The notes beneath the pieces were generated by a model. That model saw nothing but the letters and a program-made list of their open reading frames with translations, did no database searches and was not told where the DNA came from. The translations under genes and the position numbers were made by a program. A stretch of DNA of 64,000 bases from Aquatica leii (taxonomy: Eukaryota; Arthropoda; Insecta; Coleoptera; Lampyridae): assembly GCA_035610365.1 (NCBI GenBank), contig CM069432.1:176933027-176997026 (forward strand), read 5' to 3'. Positions 26,513 to 36,005 of this stretch are shown here, one piece after another (the stretch's first letter is position 1; each line of letters starts with the position of its first letter).

Positions 26513-26881
26513 TGTTAAATTATTAAATTGTAAAGAGCTTTTAATTCCGTCGGCCTCCGCGTGTGTAACTTTATTAGTTTATTTTAGATTTTAGCAATTG
26601 CACCCTCTAAGGTAAGTCCATTGGGGGTGCATACTACAGAAGCGGACTTATGGTTGGCAAGGGTCATTAGTCCATTAAGCTTTACCCCCTTCCTGGCGCC
26701 CTTTGATTTCGACATTATTATTTATCGATTTTGTGTTTTCGACAAGTCAATCCATTTCGATCACGAAACTTTTAAATAAAACCCACCCCATCTCCATTGA
26801 GCTAGTGGCACAACCCCCGTTTATGTTACTACATTGCAGGCAGTGACTTTGTGTTAATTTTGGAATGTAACATAAATAATT

Positions 26882-26899
26882 TGGCGCCCAACGTGGGGC
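26882..26899 (+). promoter_or_regulatory. primer-binding site for tRNA-Lys
   Basis: The sequence TGGCGCCCAACGTGGGGC is the 18-nt site known for retroelements primed by tRNA-Lys(1,2). It starts 9 nt after the LTR end, where minus-strand cDNA synthesis would be primed. The match is complete. Confidence 0.9.
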
Positions 26900-26975
26900 C
26901 TTTTTCGAATTTTAGTTTGCCTGTTAAGTTTCGTGATTTTTGGAAGATTTTACCGTTTTGTAATTACATTTTAAA

Positions 26976-28379
26976 ATGGGTTACAAATTGATTGTTGATC
27001 GTTTATCGCATAACGAATTACGTTATGAAATTTTGATTAGAGGTGGTGATGCATCTTTAGGTGTTGTCGTGTTACGAGGTTTACTCAAGAATTTTCTTAT
27101 TGAAGAAGCTACCGGAAAAATATCTCGTCCCGTGTATCCGTTCGATTTTAATGCAGATAAGTTAGCGATTCGTGAAGGTATCGATGAGCTTAGAAAGTTA
27201 ATAGATTCATTGAAAATTACTCCAACTACAAAAATTTCTTCTACTATTGAAACCAAAATTAAATATTTGTTAAACCGTATTGGCAATTCAATTCCTATTC
27301 AAGGTGACGATTCTCAAGTTAAAGATGAGTTTCTAAAAGATTTAGTTGTTTTAATTTCGCAGTACGAACTTTTGGATAAACAAATTGTTGTTTCAAATCC
27401 GTCTACTTCCGCCGATGAAGTCATCGAACCTGTCGTTCAACCTTCTGTAGTTGATAACGCTTTACCGACGTCTTCTGCTGTTAGTCAAAATTTTATTAGT
27501 CATGTTAAAAGTGTTTCAGTTTCAAAATGGAATTTAAAGTTTTCAGGTGACGCAAAGTCAATTTCATTGAATGCATTTTTAGAACGAGTTGCCGAACTTC
27601 AATTATCGCGTAACGTTTCAAGCCATCAGTTATTTTTGGAGTGTACTGATCTTTTTACAGGTCATGCATTGATTTTTGTTAGATCCATTCGCAATTCAGT
27701 TAATTCTTGGGAAGATTTAGTTAAGTTTTTACGTGAACAATTCCAGCCTACCGATTATGACGAACGACTTATTGAAGAAATTAAGCGTCGCACTCAAGCT
27801 AATGATGAACCTATGGGTATTTACGTTGCAATTATTCGCAACATGTTTTCACGTCTCGATGAGCCTTTTTCTGAAGAAAAGCAGTTAAAGATTTTATTAA
27901 GAAATATTTCTCCCGTTTATCAAACTCAGCTTGGTTTGTCGTCAGTTACTTCAATTGAGGAATTAATTAAATTTGGTCGTATTATCGAGGACCGCATGCA
28001 AGCTATTGAAGCTTACACGCCTCCGTCTCGTAGAAAGCAGGACATGGAGCCTGATCTCGCTTATGTAACATCTCAAGTTAAGGACATTGCCGTTTCTCGT
28101 TCTTCAAATAACGTTAGTAGTGGTGAAAAATCTACACCACCTGTTAGACAACATTTACGACTACCGTCTTCTAGTATCGCACCTTCTTCACGAAGGTTAG
28201 CTATCGTTAATGCGCCTGCTTCTTCTAATCGAAGTAGTCCGCAATTATGTTGGAATTGTAGGAAGCCAAACCATCGAGCTGCTTCTTGCAAAGAACCTAA
28301 GAAAGGCTTATTTTGTTATCGTTGTGGAAAGCCTAACGTTACGGTCCGCACTTGTTCTAAGTGTTCGGGAAACGAGTAA
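26976..28379 (+). CDS. gag: Gag polyprotein of the Gypsy element
   Basis: The frame has 467 codons from an ATG just after the leader. The central part (about residues 180-350, with TDYDERLIEEIKRRTQ and a retrotransposon-gag type helical pattern) would form the capsid. Near the C-terminus is one complete zinc knuckle, CWNCRKPNHRAASC (CX2CX4HX4C), which binds RNA. A second knuckle follows, CYRCGKPNVTVRTC, in which the histidine position is valine, so it probably does not bind zinc normally. The frame ends at 28377-28379, a few codons after a GGGAAAC slippery site that gives access to pol in the -1 frame. A decayed relative of this Gag is at 43040-44000. The assignment rests on the knuckles and on position ahead of pol. 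Confidence 0.93.
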   Translation: MGYKLIVDRLSHNELRYEILIRGGDASLGVVVLRGLLKNFLIEEATGKISRPVYPFDFNADKLAIREGIDELRKLIDSLKITPTTKISSTIETKIKYLLNRIGNSIPIQGDDSQVKDEFLKDLVVLISQYELLDKQIVVSNPSTSADEVIEPVVQPSVVDNALPTSSAVSQNFISHVKSVSVSKWNLKFSGDAKSISLNAFLERVAELQLSRNVSSHQLFLECTDLFTGHALIFVRSIRNSVNSWEDLVKFLREQFQPTDYDERLIEEIKRRTQANDEPMGIYVAIIRNMFSRLDEPFSEEKQLKILLRNISPVYQTQLGLSSVTSIEELIKFGRIIEDRMQAIEAYTPPSRRKQDMEPDLAYVTSQVKDIAVSRSSNNVSSGEKSTPPVRQHLRLPSSSIAPSSRRLAIVNAPASSNRSSPQLCWNCRKPNHRAASCKEPKKGLFCYRCGKPNVTVRTCSKCSGNE

Positions 28380-30736
28380 AGGACGTACTAAGAAGCCGTT
28401 TAGTGACGTCAGAGGTTAAAGTTAAATCGGCTGTCTATTTTAATAGTTTACATTCTTCGAAGAAAAAGAGTTTTGTTAAGAATAAAGTCGTGTTAGATTA
28501 TGTTTTAGAGTCTGCTGAGTCTGACGAAAGACCTTTTGTCTACGTTAAAGTTTTTGGTCACGAAATTTTAAGTTTATTAGATAGTGGCGCTTCTCGCACT
28601 ATTGTTGGTTCTAAGGGTTGGGAAATTTTTAGTCAGTTAGGTTTGAAGTTAAATAAGTCAGTCAAAATTAATTGTATTGTAGCTAATGGTAAATCAGTAC
28701 AAAGTTTAGGTTCACTTCTCGTCCCAATCGAAATTAAAGGAAAAATTGTTGTTTTGGAAGTTTTAGTTGTTCCTGACGTTCCGCATAATTTAATTTTAGG
28801 CGTTGATTTTTGGAAACAAGCAGGTATCGTTTCTGATCTTAGAAAAGGTGAGTGGCGTTTCGAAAATATGGACACCATTTCACAATTGGAAGATAAAGAT
28901 TCAGTTATTAAGTCTCGTCTCGATCTTTCCTCAGAACAGCTTAATCAGTTAGACAATTTAGTTAGTAATCATTTTTCTTCTTCGAATAAAAATTTTGGAT
29001 GCACCAACTTGATCGAACATCAGATCAAGACTACTTCCGAACCAATTAAGCAACGATATTACCGAGTTTCGCCGTTTATCCAGAAACAAATCGATCTGGA
29101 GTTAGAGAAAATGTTGAAGTTAGGCGTTGTAGAAAAATCAAACAGCGCTTGGTCGAGCCCGATCTTATTGGTGAAGAAGAAGGACAACTCGTATCGTTTT
29201 TGCGTGGACTTTAGAAAAGTCAACAAAGTTACCGAAAAGGACGCTTATCCTTTACCTTACGTTTCGTCTATTTTGGATCGTCTTCGTGACGCAAAGTTTA
29301 TTTCATCTCTCGATATTAAGTCCGCTTATTGGCAGATTCCTTTAAGCGAAGAGTCTAAGCAGTACACCGCTTTTACAGTTCCGAACCGTGGGTTATTCCA
29401 ATTCACGCGCTTACCGTTTGGTTTAGCTAACGCACCAGCTTCTTGGCAGAGGTTGATTGATCGAGTTTTAGGTCCCGAATTAGAACCTTACGTTTTTGTT
29501 TATTTAGATGACGTCATTATTTGCGCTCCTTCCTTCGAGAAACACATGGAAGTGTTAACTGAAGTTCTTCGTCGCCTTAGAGAGGCTAATTTGATGCTAA
29601 GTAAAGACAAATGTCATTTTTGTAAACCCGAACTTAAGTATCTTGGTTTTATCGTCAATTCTACTGGTTTGTCGGTTGACCCGGAAAAGGTCGATGCAAT
29701 TTTGCGTATTCCAGTTCCCACTGGTGTCGCTGAAGTGAGAAGAATTATAGGCATGGCCTCGTGGTATCGCCGATTTGTACCGAATTTTTCGACAATTATC
29801 GCTCCATTGACGTCTCTGTTAAAGAAGAATTCCAGCTTTAATTGGACTAGTGATTGTGATGAAGCCTTTCAGATCATTAAGAATTGTTTAGTTTCCGCAC
29901 CTATTTTGTCTTGCCCTGATTTCAATATTCCGTTTACAGTTCAAACTGACGCTTCTGATTTTGGTCTCGGTTCAGTTCTTACACAGTTTATCGACGGTGA
30001 AGAACGTGTTATTTGTTATAATAGTAGGTCGCTCACAAAGTGTGAACGCAAGTATTCAACTACCGAAAAGGAGTGTTTGGCTGTCCTTTGGTCTATTGAA
30101 AAATTACGCCCCTATCTTGAAGGAACAACTTTCACTGTAGTTACCGATCACGCATCATTAGTCTGGTTACATAATTTAAAGGAACCTACCGGTCGTCTAG
30201 CACGATGGGCTGTTAGACTTCAGCAATTTGATTTTACGATCATTCATCGTAAAGGAAAGGATCATGTCGTACCTGACGCATTATCTCGTTCAGTACCAGC
30301 TATCGACAATATTACTACCGATTGTGACACTACCGAACCTAAGTCTTCGGACAAATGGTTAACGAAACTTATGGAACGTGTACGTTCAAAACCTAACGCT
30401 TTTCCACAGTGGAAAATTAGTAACGGAAAGCTATTTAAGCATGTTACCGTAGACTATCCCGATCTTCGTTCTGAGAATGACAATTGGAGAGAAGTTGTGC
30501 CTAAATCTAAACGACTTGAAATATTGTCTAAGTTTCACGATGAGCCTACCGCTGGACACCTTGGTATCTTTAAGACTCTCGAACGAATAGTTCCGCTTTA
30601 TTACTGGCCTAAGATGAAGGCTGACGTCATTCGTTACATCAATGGTTGTAAAGTTTGTATCACGCATAAGCCAGAACAGAAACGTCCTGCTGGCCTTATG
30701 ACCCGTCATCCTGTTGTGACAAACCTTGGCAGTTGA
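28361..30736 (+). CDS. pol: Pol: protease, reverse transcriptase, RNase H, start of integrase
   Basis: The frame lies in -1 relative to gag and overlaps it. The listed start is the first ATG, but synthesis is expected by frameshifting at 28367-28373. Visible domains: aspartic protease with LLDSGASRTIVG (Asp near residue 74); reverse transcriptase with YRFCVDFRKVNKVT, SLDIKSAYWQIPL, LPFGLANAPASWQRL and the catalytic YLDD at 29501-29512; RNase H with QTDASDFGLGS, TEKECLAV, TDHASL and the DALSR end; and the zinc-binding start of integrase (HDEPTAGHLG ... CKVC, about 30535-30660). It ends at a TGA, 30734-30736, just before the integrase core. Codons and length are otherwise normal for a young Gypsy pol. 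The stop appears to be secondary damage, described under the next feature. Confidence 0.95.
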   Translation: MFGKRVKDVLRSRLVTSEVKVKSAVYFNSLHSSKKKSFVKNKVVLDYVLESAESDERPFVYVKVFGHEILSLLDSGASRTIVGSKGWEIFSQLGLKLNKSVKINCIVANGKSVQSLGSLLVPIEIKGKIVVLEVLVVPDVPHNLILGVDFWKQAGIVSDLRKGEWRFENMDTISQLEDKDSVIKSRLDLSSEQLNQLDNLVSNHFSSSNKNFGCTNLIEHQIKTTSEPIKQRYYRVSPFIQKQIDLELEKMLKLGVVEKSNSAWSSPILLVKKKDNSYRFCVDFRKVNKVTEKDAYPLPYVSSILDRLRDAKFISSLDIKSAYWQIPLSEESKQYTAFTVPNRGLFQFTRLPFGLANAPASWQRLIDRVLGPELEPYVFVYLDDVIICAPSFEKHMEVLTEVLRRLREANLMLSKDKCHFCKPELKYLGFIVNSTGLSVDPEKVDAILRIPVPTGVAEVRRIIGMASWYRRFVPNFSTIIAPLTSLLKKNSSFNWTSDCDEAFQIIKNCLVSAPILSCPDFNIPFTVQTDASDFGLGSVLTQFIDGEERVICYNSRSLTKCERKYSTTEKECLAVLWSIEKLRPYLEGTTFTVVTDHASLVWLHNLKEPTGRLARWAVRLQQFDFTIIHRKGKDHVVPDALSRSVPAIDNITTDCDTTEPKSSDKWLTKLMERVRSKPNAFPQWKISNGKLFKHVTVDYPDLRSENDNWREVVPKSKRLEILSKFHDEPTAGHLGIFKTLERIVPLYYWPKMKADVIRYINGCKVCITHKPEQKRPAGLMTRHPVVTNLGS
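28367..28432 (+). promoter_or_regulatory. gag-pol -1 frameshift site with pseudoknot potential
   Basis: A canonical slippery heptamer G GGA AAC occupies 28367-28373 in the correct gag phase. After an 8-nt spacer (holding the gag stop) comes a stem: GACGTACTAA (28382-28391) with TTAGT plus ACGTC (28400-28404 and 28406-28410, one bulged G). Its 8-nt loop contains AGCCG (28394-28398), complementary to CGGCT at 28428-28432, allowing an H-type pseudoknot. Ribosomes shifting here would make Gag-Pol. Confidence 0.85.
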
Positions 30737-31597
30737 TCTCTACCGATCTTGCTGGATTCGCTACCGCGATCTAAAAGTGGTTATTCGTATATCCTTGTAG
30801 TTGCAGATTATTTTTCGAAATTTGTTTTATTTTTCCCGTTACGTTCCGCTACTGCCGCAGCAGTTACTAAACGTCTTGAAGAAGATGTATTTTTAATGTT
30901 TGGAGTTCCTCAATATCTTTTGTGTGATAACGGCACACAGTTTCGCAGTTCAGAATTTACAAAAATGGTTTCGTCATATAAGTCTAAAATTATTTTTAAC
31001 GCTAATTATCATCCACAAGCGAATCCAACAGAAAGAGTCAACCGAGTCATGAAGACAATGCTATCATCATATATCGAAGACAACCATCGACATTGGGATA
31101 AATATCTTGCTAAAGTAGCATGTGCTATTCGTACCGCTGTACATGAAGTCACCGGCTTAACGCCGTTTTTCGCTAATTTTGGACGTGAAATCTGTCTCGA
31201 CGGATCACGTCATGGAAAAACTACCGATTCAGACACTATCGACGATCTAGCTTTTGCTGATCGTACCTTTTTGGCCGAAAGAGGCCCAGCGTTTAGAGAA
31301 GTTTACGTCGACATTAAGAATCGCTTGAATGCCGCTTATGTCCGCGCTAAACATTATTACGATTTACGTCGTCGTCCAGCACCTTTTGAGGTGGGAGACA
31401 CAGTGTGGCGGAAGAATTATGTCCTTTCTGATGCATCTCGATATTTCTCGGCCAAACTGGCACCTAAGTTTATCGGTCCGTTCTACGTGAAACGGAAAGT
31501 TTCGTATCAGACCTATGAGTTGTCTGATGACACGGGAGCATCAAAAGGCATATGGAACGCCAAGGACTTAAAGTTGAACCCGACTGGGAATAAATAG
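30737..31597 (+). pseudogene. integrase core and C-terminal part, separated from pol by a stop
   Basis: This is the same frame as pol, after the TGA at 30734-30736. It carries the integrase catalytic triad: Asp in VADYFSK, Asp in LLCDNGTQF and Glu in ANPTERVNR, with 34 residues between the second Asp and the Glu by my count. A C-terminal GPY/F-type module follows (KLAPKFIGPFYVKRK), ending at TAA 31595-31597. Between about 30722 and 30757 the family-like sequence reads in another frame, so two compensating one-base changes seem to have created the stop. They could be real mutations or sequencing errors. With the stop the integrase is split and this copy could not integrate on its own. TTG at 30749 is not a real start. 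Confidence 0.88.
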
Positions 31598-32110
31598 TTT
31601 TAGGTTTTACCGTTTGATTTTTTTTTCTTTTGTTTTAGTTTCTTTTTCGTTTTTTTTTAGGTTAGTTAGTTTCGTTTTTGGGTTCCGTGTAGAGACGGAC
31701 TAAGAATATTTCTCTACAGTGGGGACACCACTTGTCGTAAGAGGCGACTAAACAACGGTTCTTTCATTTCCATTTTTCTTTCTTCTGCTATCTTGTCTGT
31801 CCTTATCTTTTATTTCTGTAGTGTTTGCGGCTAGGTGCCATCGCTCGGTGAGGGCAGTAGTTGTGGGAAAAACGCAATGCGCGGATCTCGTGAAGCGCAG
31901 CGCGCCCTCTTCTATTGTGCAGCATCGAGTGATCTGTGTCGAACCCAAACATATGCTACCCTTCTTATCGTTTAGTTCTCGTTCGTTTAGTTTCGTTAGG
32001 GGTTCTCGATGATTGCGAGATCGCGAGAACCATAGGCTTAGTTTCGTTTTATTTTGATGTTTGTCGTTTAGTTACATTATCGTTTGTTTTTTTTTTGGGT
32101 TATGGGTTTT
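31598..32110 (+). other. 3' untranslated region of the Gypsy element
   Basis: Between the integrase stop and the 3' LTR there is no coding frame. It holds a GGGGACACC/CTTGTCGTAAGAGGCGAC motif (31719-31748, with a GTCG/CGAC mini-hairpin), a GC-richer stretch at 31840-31940, and a hairpin with 8-bp arms GGTTCTCG (32001-32008) and CGAGAACC (32024-32031). No polypurine tract is visible next to the LTR, where one would be expected. Confidence 0.8.
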
Positions 32111-34303
32111 CGTTACCAACACCCAAATATTTCCTAATACTTGTTGCCTAAACAAAGCTTAGAATTGAGAAACTAAATAAGTACCTTCATTCACAACATT
32201 AAAGCTTTACAAACAAAACGTCGCGTCTCAATGCTGGTACCAACCGTGGACTACTGGTCTAATAAAAAGAGTCGCGAACTTATGACAGGGCTTATTAAGC
32301 ATTTTGTTAACGATTTGAGCAAATTAGCACAAAATAATCATTTTTGTGTTTCTCTAGAAAACTTTTCTATAAAAAATGTAGCCTCCAGTTTGCAATTATT
32401 TTGCACTAAACTATTTATATATGCATTCTTATTTTTGAAAATAGTAATAAACCTTGTGTAACCATCGTTTAAAATCGATTGGTTGATTGAGTAATTTTGG
32501 TAACGGGACACAGTATTTGGATTGACGATTTTCATTTAATGTATTTTGAATTTGTTTTAATGTGAATTTTAGATTGAGTTTAATAAGTTATTTTACGATT
32601 TTAAATTCAAAGTTACAATGTAATTGTTGATTTAGTTTTGTATTTTGTTACGCCGTAAAATTCCAGTTGTGAGTTATGTTTTCCTTGTGAGATATAATCG
32701 TACTTAAATCTTTTTTCGCCGTTTGTTTATTTTAAGTTGGTTTAGGAGTTGTTTGTTCGAGTACATTCGTACTTGAATTTCTTTATGTCAATCGTTTAGA
32801 TTAGGTGGAAAAAATTAAGTCGTTATCTTAATTCATTAGGCAGTTTAAATTCTTGTAATATAATATTTGTCAAATTGACAGTTTCACGTACAAGCGAAAC
32901 GCTGTGTCCTAATTATATAAATATGACGTAATAAGTACTGTTTGCCTCTTTATTGCACTTCTTCGCGAGAGTATTTTGGTGGTTGAGGTTTCGAACGCAG
33001 CCTTTGTGGAAAGGGCAGTCGACGAAAGTTGATATATAGACGTGTGTTTGGTAAATGAGGAGGTCGGAAGTTAGTTGATTGGCAGACGTCAGAATGTAGT
33101 TAACGCAGGTGGTAATTCACCTTTTATAGTAGTTACTGCGGAAGTAAGTGAAAATGGTACAGTGATGCTTTAGTGGAAAATAAAACTTTCCTTTTTCGTA
33201 ATTACGGTTCATGGAGATCACTGTTTTCCTAATTAATATCGCATGTTTCGTTAAGTGAATTTTGTGCGTGAGTTTGTTTCGCAATCTCATATCTTTCGCC
33301 TTGGAGGCGGATCAATAATAATTCTTCCGTTGGTAAATTTATTCATCTGGATTTGGTATTTATCTAGGTCCTGGACGTTCTGCTGGCCTACGCTAACCAA
33401 AAGCCCGTCTTCGAGTAAATCAAGGTATTTATTTTGCACCATCTATTGATATGTGAAATTTACGTTTACGCGATCAAGTGTTAAAAGCTTTGAATTTTCA
33501 ATTAAAAATTACAAGTGTTTCGAAGTTATCGTTAATGTAACTAATTAATGACCGTATTTTACGGTACTGCTGTTTTATCCCAAGTTTAAAATTTATTAAA
33601 CGGGACCGAATTATCGATTCAAATTATATGTATATAAATTAGTTTTATAAGTATTTTTCATTTTGTTTTTAAATTATATCGACACGCGCCCGGCCGTGAT
33701 CATAGATGTTTTTAGATTGATTAATTTGTGCTGTTTATTTCTTTAAAATTCTGTATTGTGTATTTTATAATTTTGTTTGTGTATTTTATTCCATTAACTG
33801 TAAATTTGTTTTGATCTAACGTGCATTCAAGTAATTTTTTTTCTATTATTTTGCTACTGTTTTGTGTGATTAATTTTGTCAATTTCAATTCAATTATTTT
33901 ATTTTATTATTTTATTCATTTTGTTTTATTTTGTTCAAATAAATGTTAAATTATTAAATTGTAAAGAGCTTTTAATTCCGTCGGCCTCCGCGTGTGTAAC
34001 TTTATTAGTTTATTTTAGATTTTAGCAATTGCACCCTCTAAGGTAAGTCCATTGGGGGTGCATACTACAGAAGCGGACTTATGGTTGGCAAGGGTCATTA
34101 GTCCATTAAGCTTTACCCCCTTCCTGGCGCCCTTTGATTTCGACATTATTATTTATCGATTTTGTGTTTTCGACAAGTCAATCCATTTCGATCACGAAAC
34201 TTTTAAATAAAACCCACCCCATCTCCATTGAGCTAGTGGCACAACCCCCGTTTATGTTACTACATTGCAGGCAGTGACTTTGTGTTAATTTTGGAATGTA
34301 ACA
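32111..34303 (+). repeat. 3' LTR
   Basis: The LTR is 2193 bp, about 99% identical to the 5' LTR. It repeats the TATA-like and TGACGTAA block (32914-32931) and the AATAAA signals. Differences include a 3-bp insertion (CTG) near 33568 and a small cluster at about 33357-33366. Confidence 0.93.
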
Positions 34304-36005
34304 CTTGTTCATTATATTAAGTGGATAATATTGTGTTTGTTTTCAACACCTTTCGAGAATTGCAAAATTTGCGATATCTGTGAATTTTTATTTAAGTTAG
34401 TTTTGTTTATAATTTAATTAGTTCTTTTGTAAATATATTTTTGCTTGTGAATAAGTAAAATTACATTTTGGCTCTAATGTTTAATATAATTATTTTCTTA
34501 TGTTAAGTACGTTATAATTTAATTTCTACAACAATTAGTATTAGAACATACCATAACAGTATATATAATAAACTGTGTATGTGCTACAAGCACTTTTAAT
34601 TTTTTGATGTTGGCTTTGCAAACTTATCGTTGTTAAAATATAATTTAAATAAATAATACATTAAAAAACACGTTTTAAAAGACACTATTTGCGCCTACTG
34701 CATATTTTTTAGACGCTGTAGTGCGTCTAATAACAGAAAAAAACATTTAAAATAGGTATAAGAAATAGCAAATTTGTGCAGAATTAACGTACAAATCGCG
34801 TTATGTAAAGATTTGTGATGGTGTTTATTTAAAAAAAAGTGTGTGTTATGTAGCTTTGCGTTGTTAAACTTTAGGATTCACTTGTCATCACCATGTATAA
34901 GGTAATATAGTTTTAAAAATTACTATAGAAAGATAGATATATGAATTAAGAACATAGTATCAACTTTCCAATTTTAAAAATAAGCAAGATCTATGAAATC
35001 TAATGTGGAGGCGTAAATAGCAAATTTTTCAAAATAAAATAATTATTTCAATAATTCTTACACATAGGAATGATACAAGTGGTTGCTTAGAAAATCTATA
35101 AATGTAATAAGTAAGATGTGTTCATTTGAAGTTAATGGCTACTTCCGGTGAACATTGCTTAAAATATTTTAGTAAAATTTCTTTGGCTTGAAAAAGTGTA
35201 CACGAAACGTTGCCATGACAAAAACCTGAATAGTGTTTATGTCAGTCAATAATCATTAAATAACAGTGTAATATGGCAACGTCTGCATTTTTAATTTTGA
35301 TAATTTCATCAGTTTCCTAGACGTCCTCATCTGAATCACTATTATTTACTGTAAATATCAAACTTTCCATAACCTCAACAAATAAAAAATCTGCTTTCTA
35401 CATTTCTTCATGAGGATATCATATATCACATTGTTTTTTCCAATCTTCATTTTAATTTAAAAACATGCAGTTTGAACCAACTTTCATTTTAAGGAGACTC
35501 AATATCATATTCAACTACCTATTTAAAAAACAAAGAAAAATAATATATATTTTACGCATGCGCTAGTTTTATTATACATGTACTCATAAGTAAAAATTTA
35601 ACCTGTTTAGAAAATTAAATACACTAAATCTTATTTTTAAATGTGTTTTTAAGCTGCAATCACAAACCAATGACTTTATTACATAATTTCTTTTGGAACT
35701 AGAATAAACAACTTGTAATTTTAAATTTAGCAAATTAAAGTTTCCAACTTCGGTGATACATCTTATCAGATGATGCATAAGCACAATTGCAATTTTGTAG
35801 ATTTGAGGTCATTGGTACAGATTTTGTGAATAGATACATTGTTCAGTTTTGTCACGTTAACGTAATCGTATACTTCGTTTTCGAGTTTATCTTTTTTGTT
35901 GTTAGTTGTTTGGTATTATTGTTTTTTTTTGTTATTGTTCGTTCTTTCCTAATTGTTATTTAGTATATAATATTATTTTTTATTTATCGTATTGTGATTA
36001 ATATT
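34304..36005. other. AT-rich intron right of the Gypsy element
   Basis: No gene is supported. A perfect small hairpin, TTAGACGC/GCGTCTAA, lies at 34709-34730. An inverted pair ACGTTGCCAT (35207-35216) / ATGGCAACGT (35273-35282) could mark a short foldback repeat. The minus frame 35584-35784 looks like chance. Confidence 0.5.

Larger units (their letters stand above)
24679..26872 (+). repeat. 5' LTR
   Basis: The LTR is 2194 bp, bounded by comparison with the 3' copy: both begin CGTTAY and end GTAACA, giving the inverted pair GTTAC/GTAAC rather than TG...CA. The borders are good to a few bases. It contains a TATA-like box, AATAAA signals and a GTAAGT donor-like site at 26612. The length is unusual for the superfamily, where LTRs of a few hundred bases are common. 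Confidence 0.93.
24679..34303 (+). mobile_element. nearly complete Ty3/Gypsy LTR retrotransposon
   Basis: This 9.6-kb element has, in order, a 5' LTR, a tRNA-Lys primer-binding site, gag, a -1 frameshift signal, pol (protease, reverse transcriptase, RNase H, integrase), a 0.5-kb 3' untranslated region and a 3' LTR. Reverse transcriptase before integrase places it in Ty3/Gypsy. The very long LTRs and the Lys primer site recall the Osvaldo/Ulysses/Woot lineage of insects; this is an inference without a tree. The two LTRs differ by roughly 20 substitutions and several small indels by my hand count (about 1%), so the insertion is recent. One stop interrupts the integrase. I found no target-site duplication: the flanks are AAGAA on the left and CTTGT on the right. 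There is no envelope gene. It lies in the sense orientation inside a cyclase intron. Confidence 0.95.

Noticed and set aside
30749-30790. TTG at 30749 as a separate integrase gene start
   Set aside because: It lies inside the interrupted pol frame; integrase in this class is released from Gag-Pol and not started independently.
31748-32012. Frames on both strands in the Gypsy 3' region, as a possible envelope remnant
   Set aside because: Too short, with no signal peptide or membrane segment, and they correspond to the GC-richer untranslated block.
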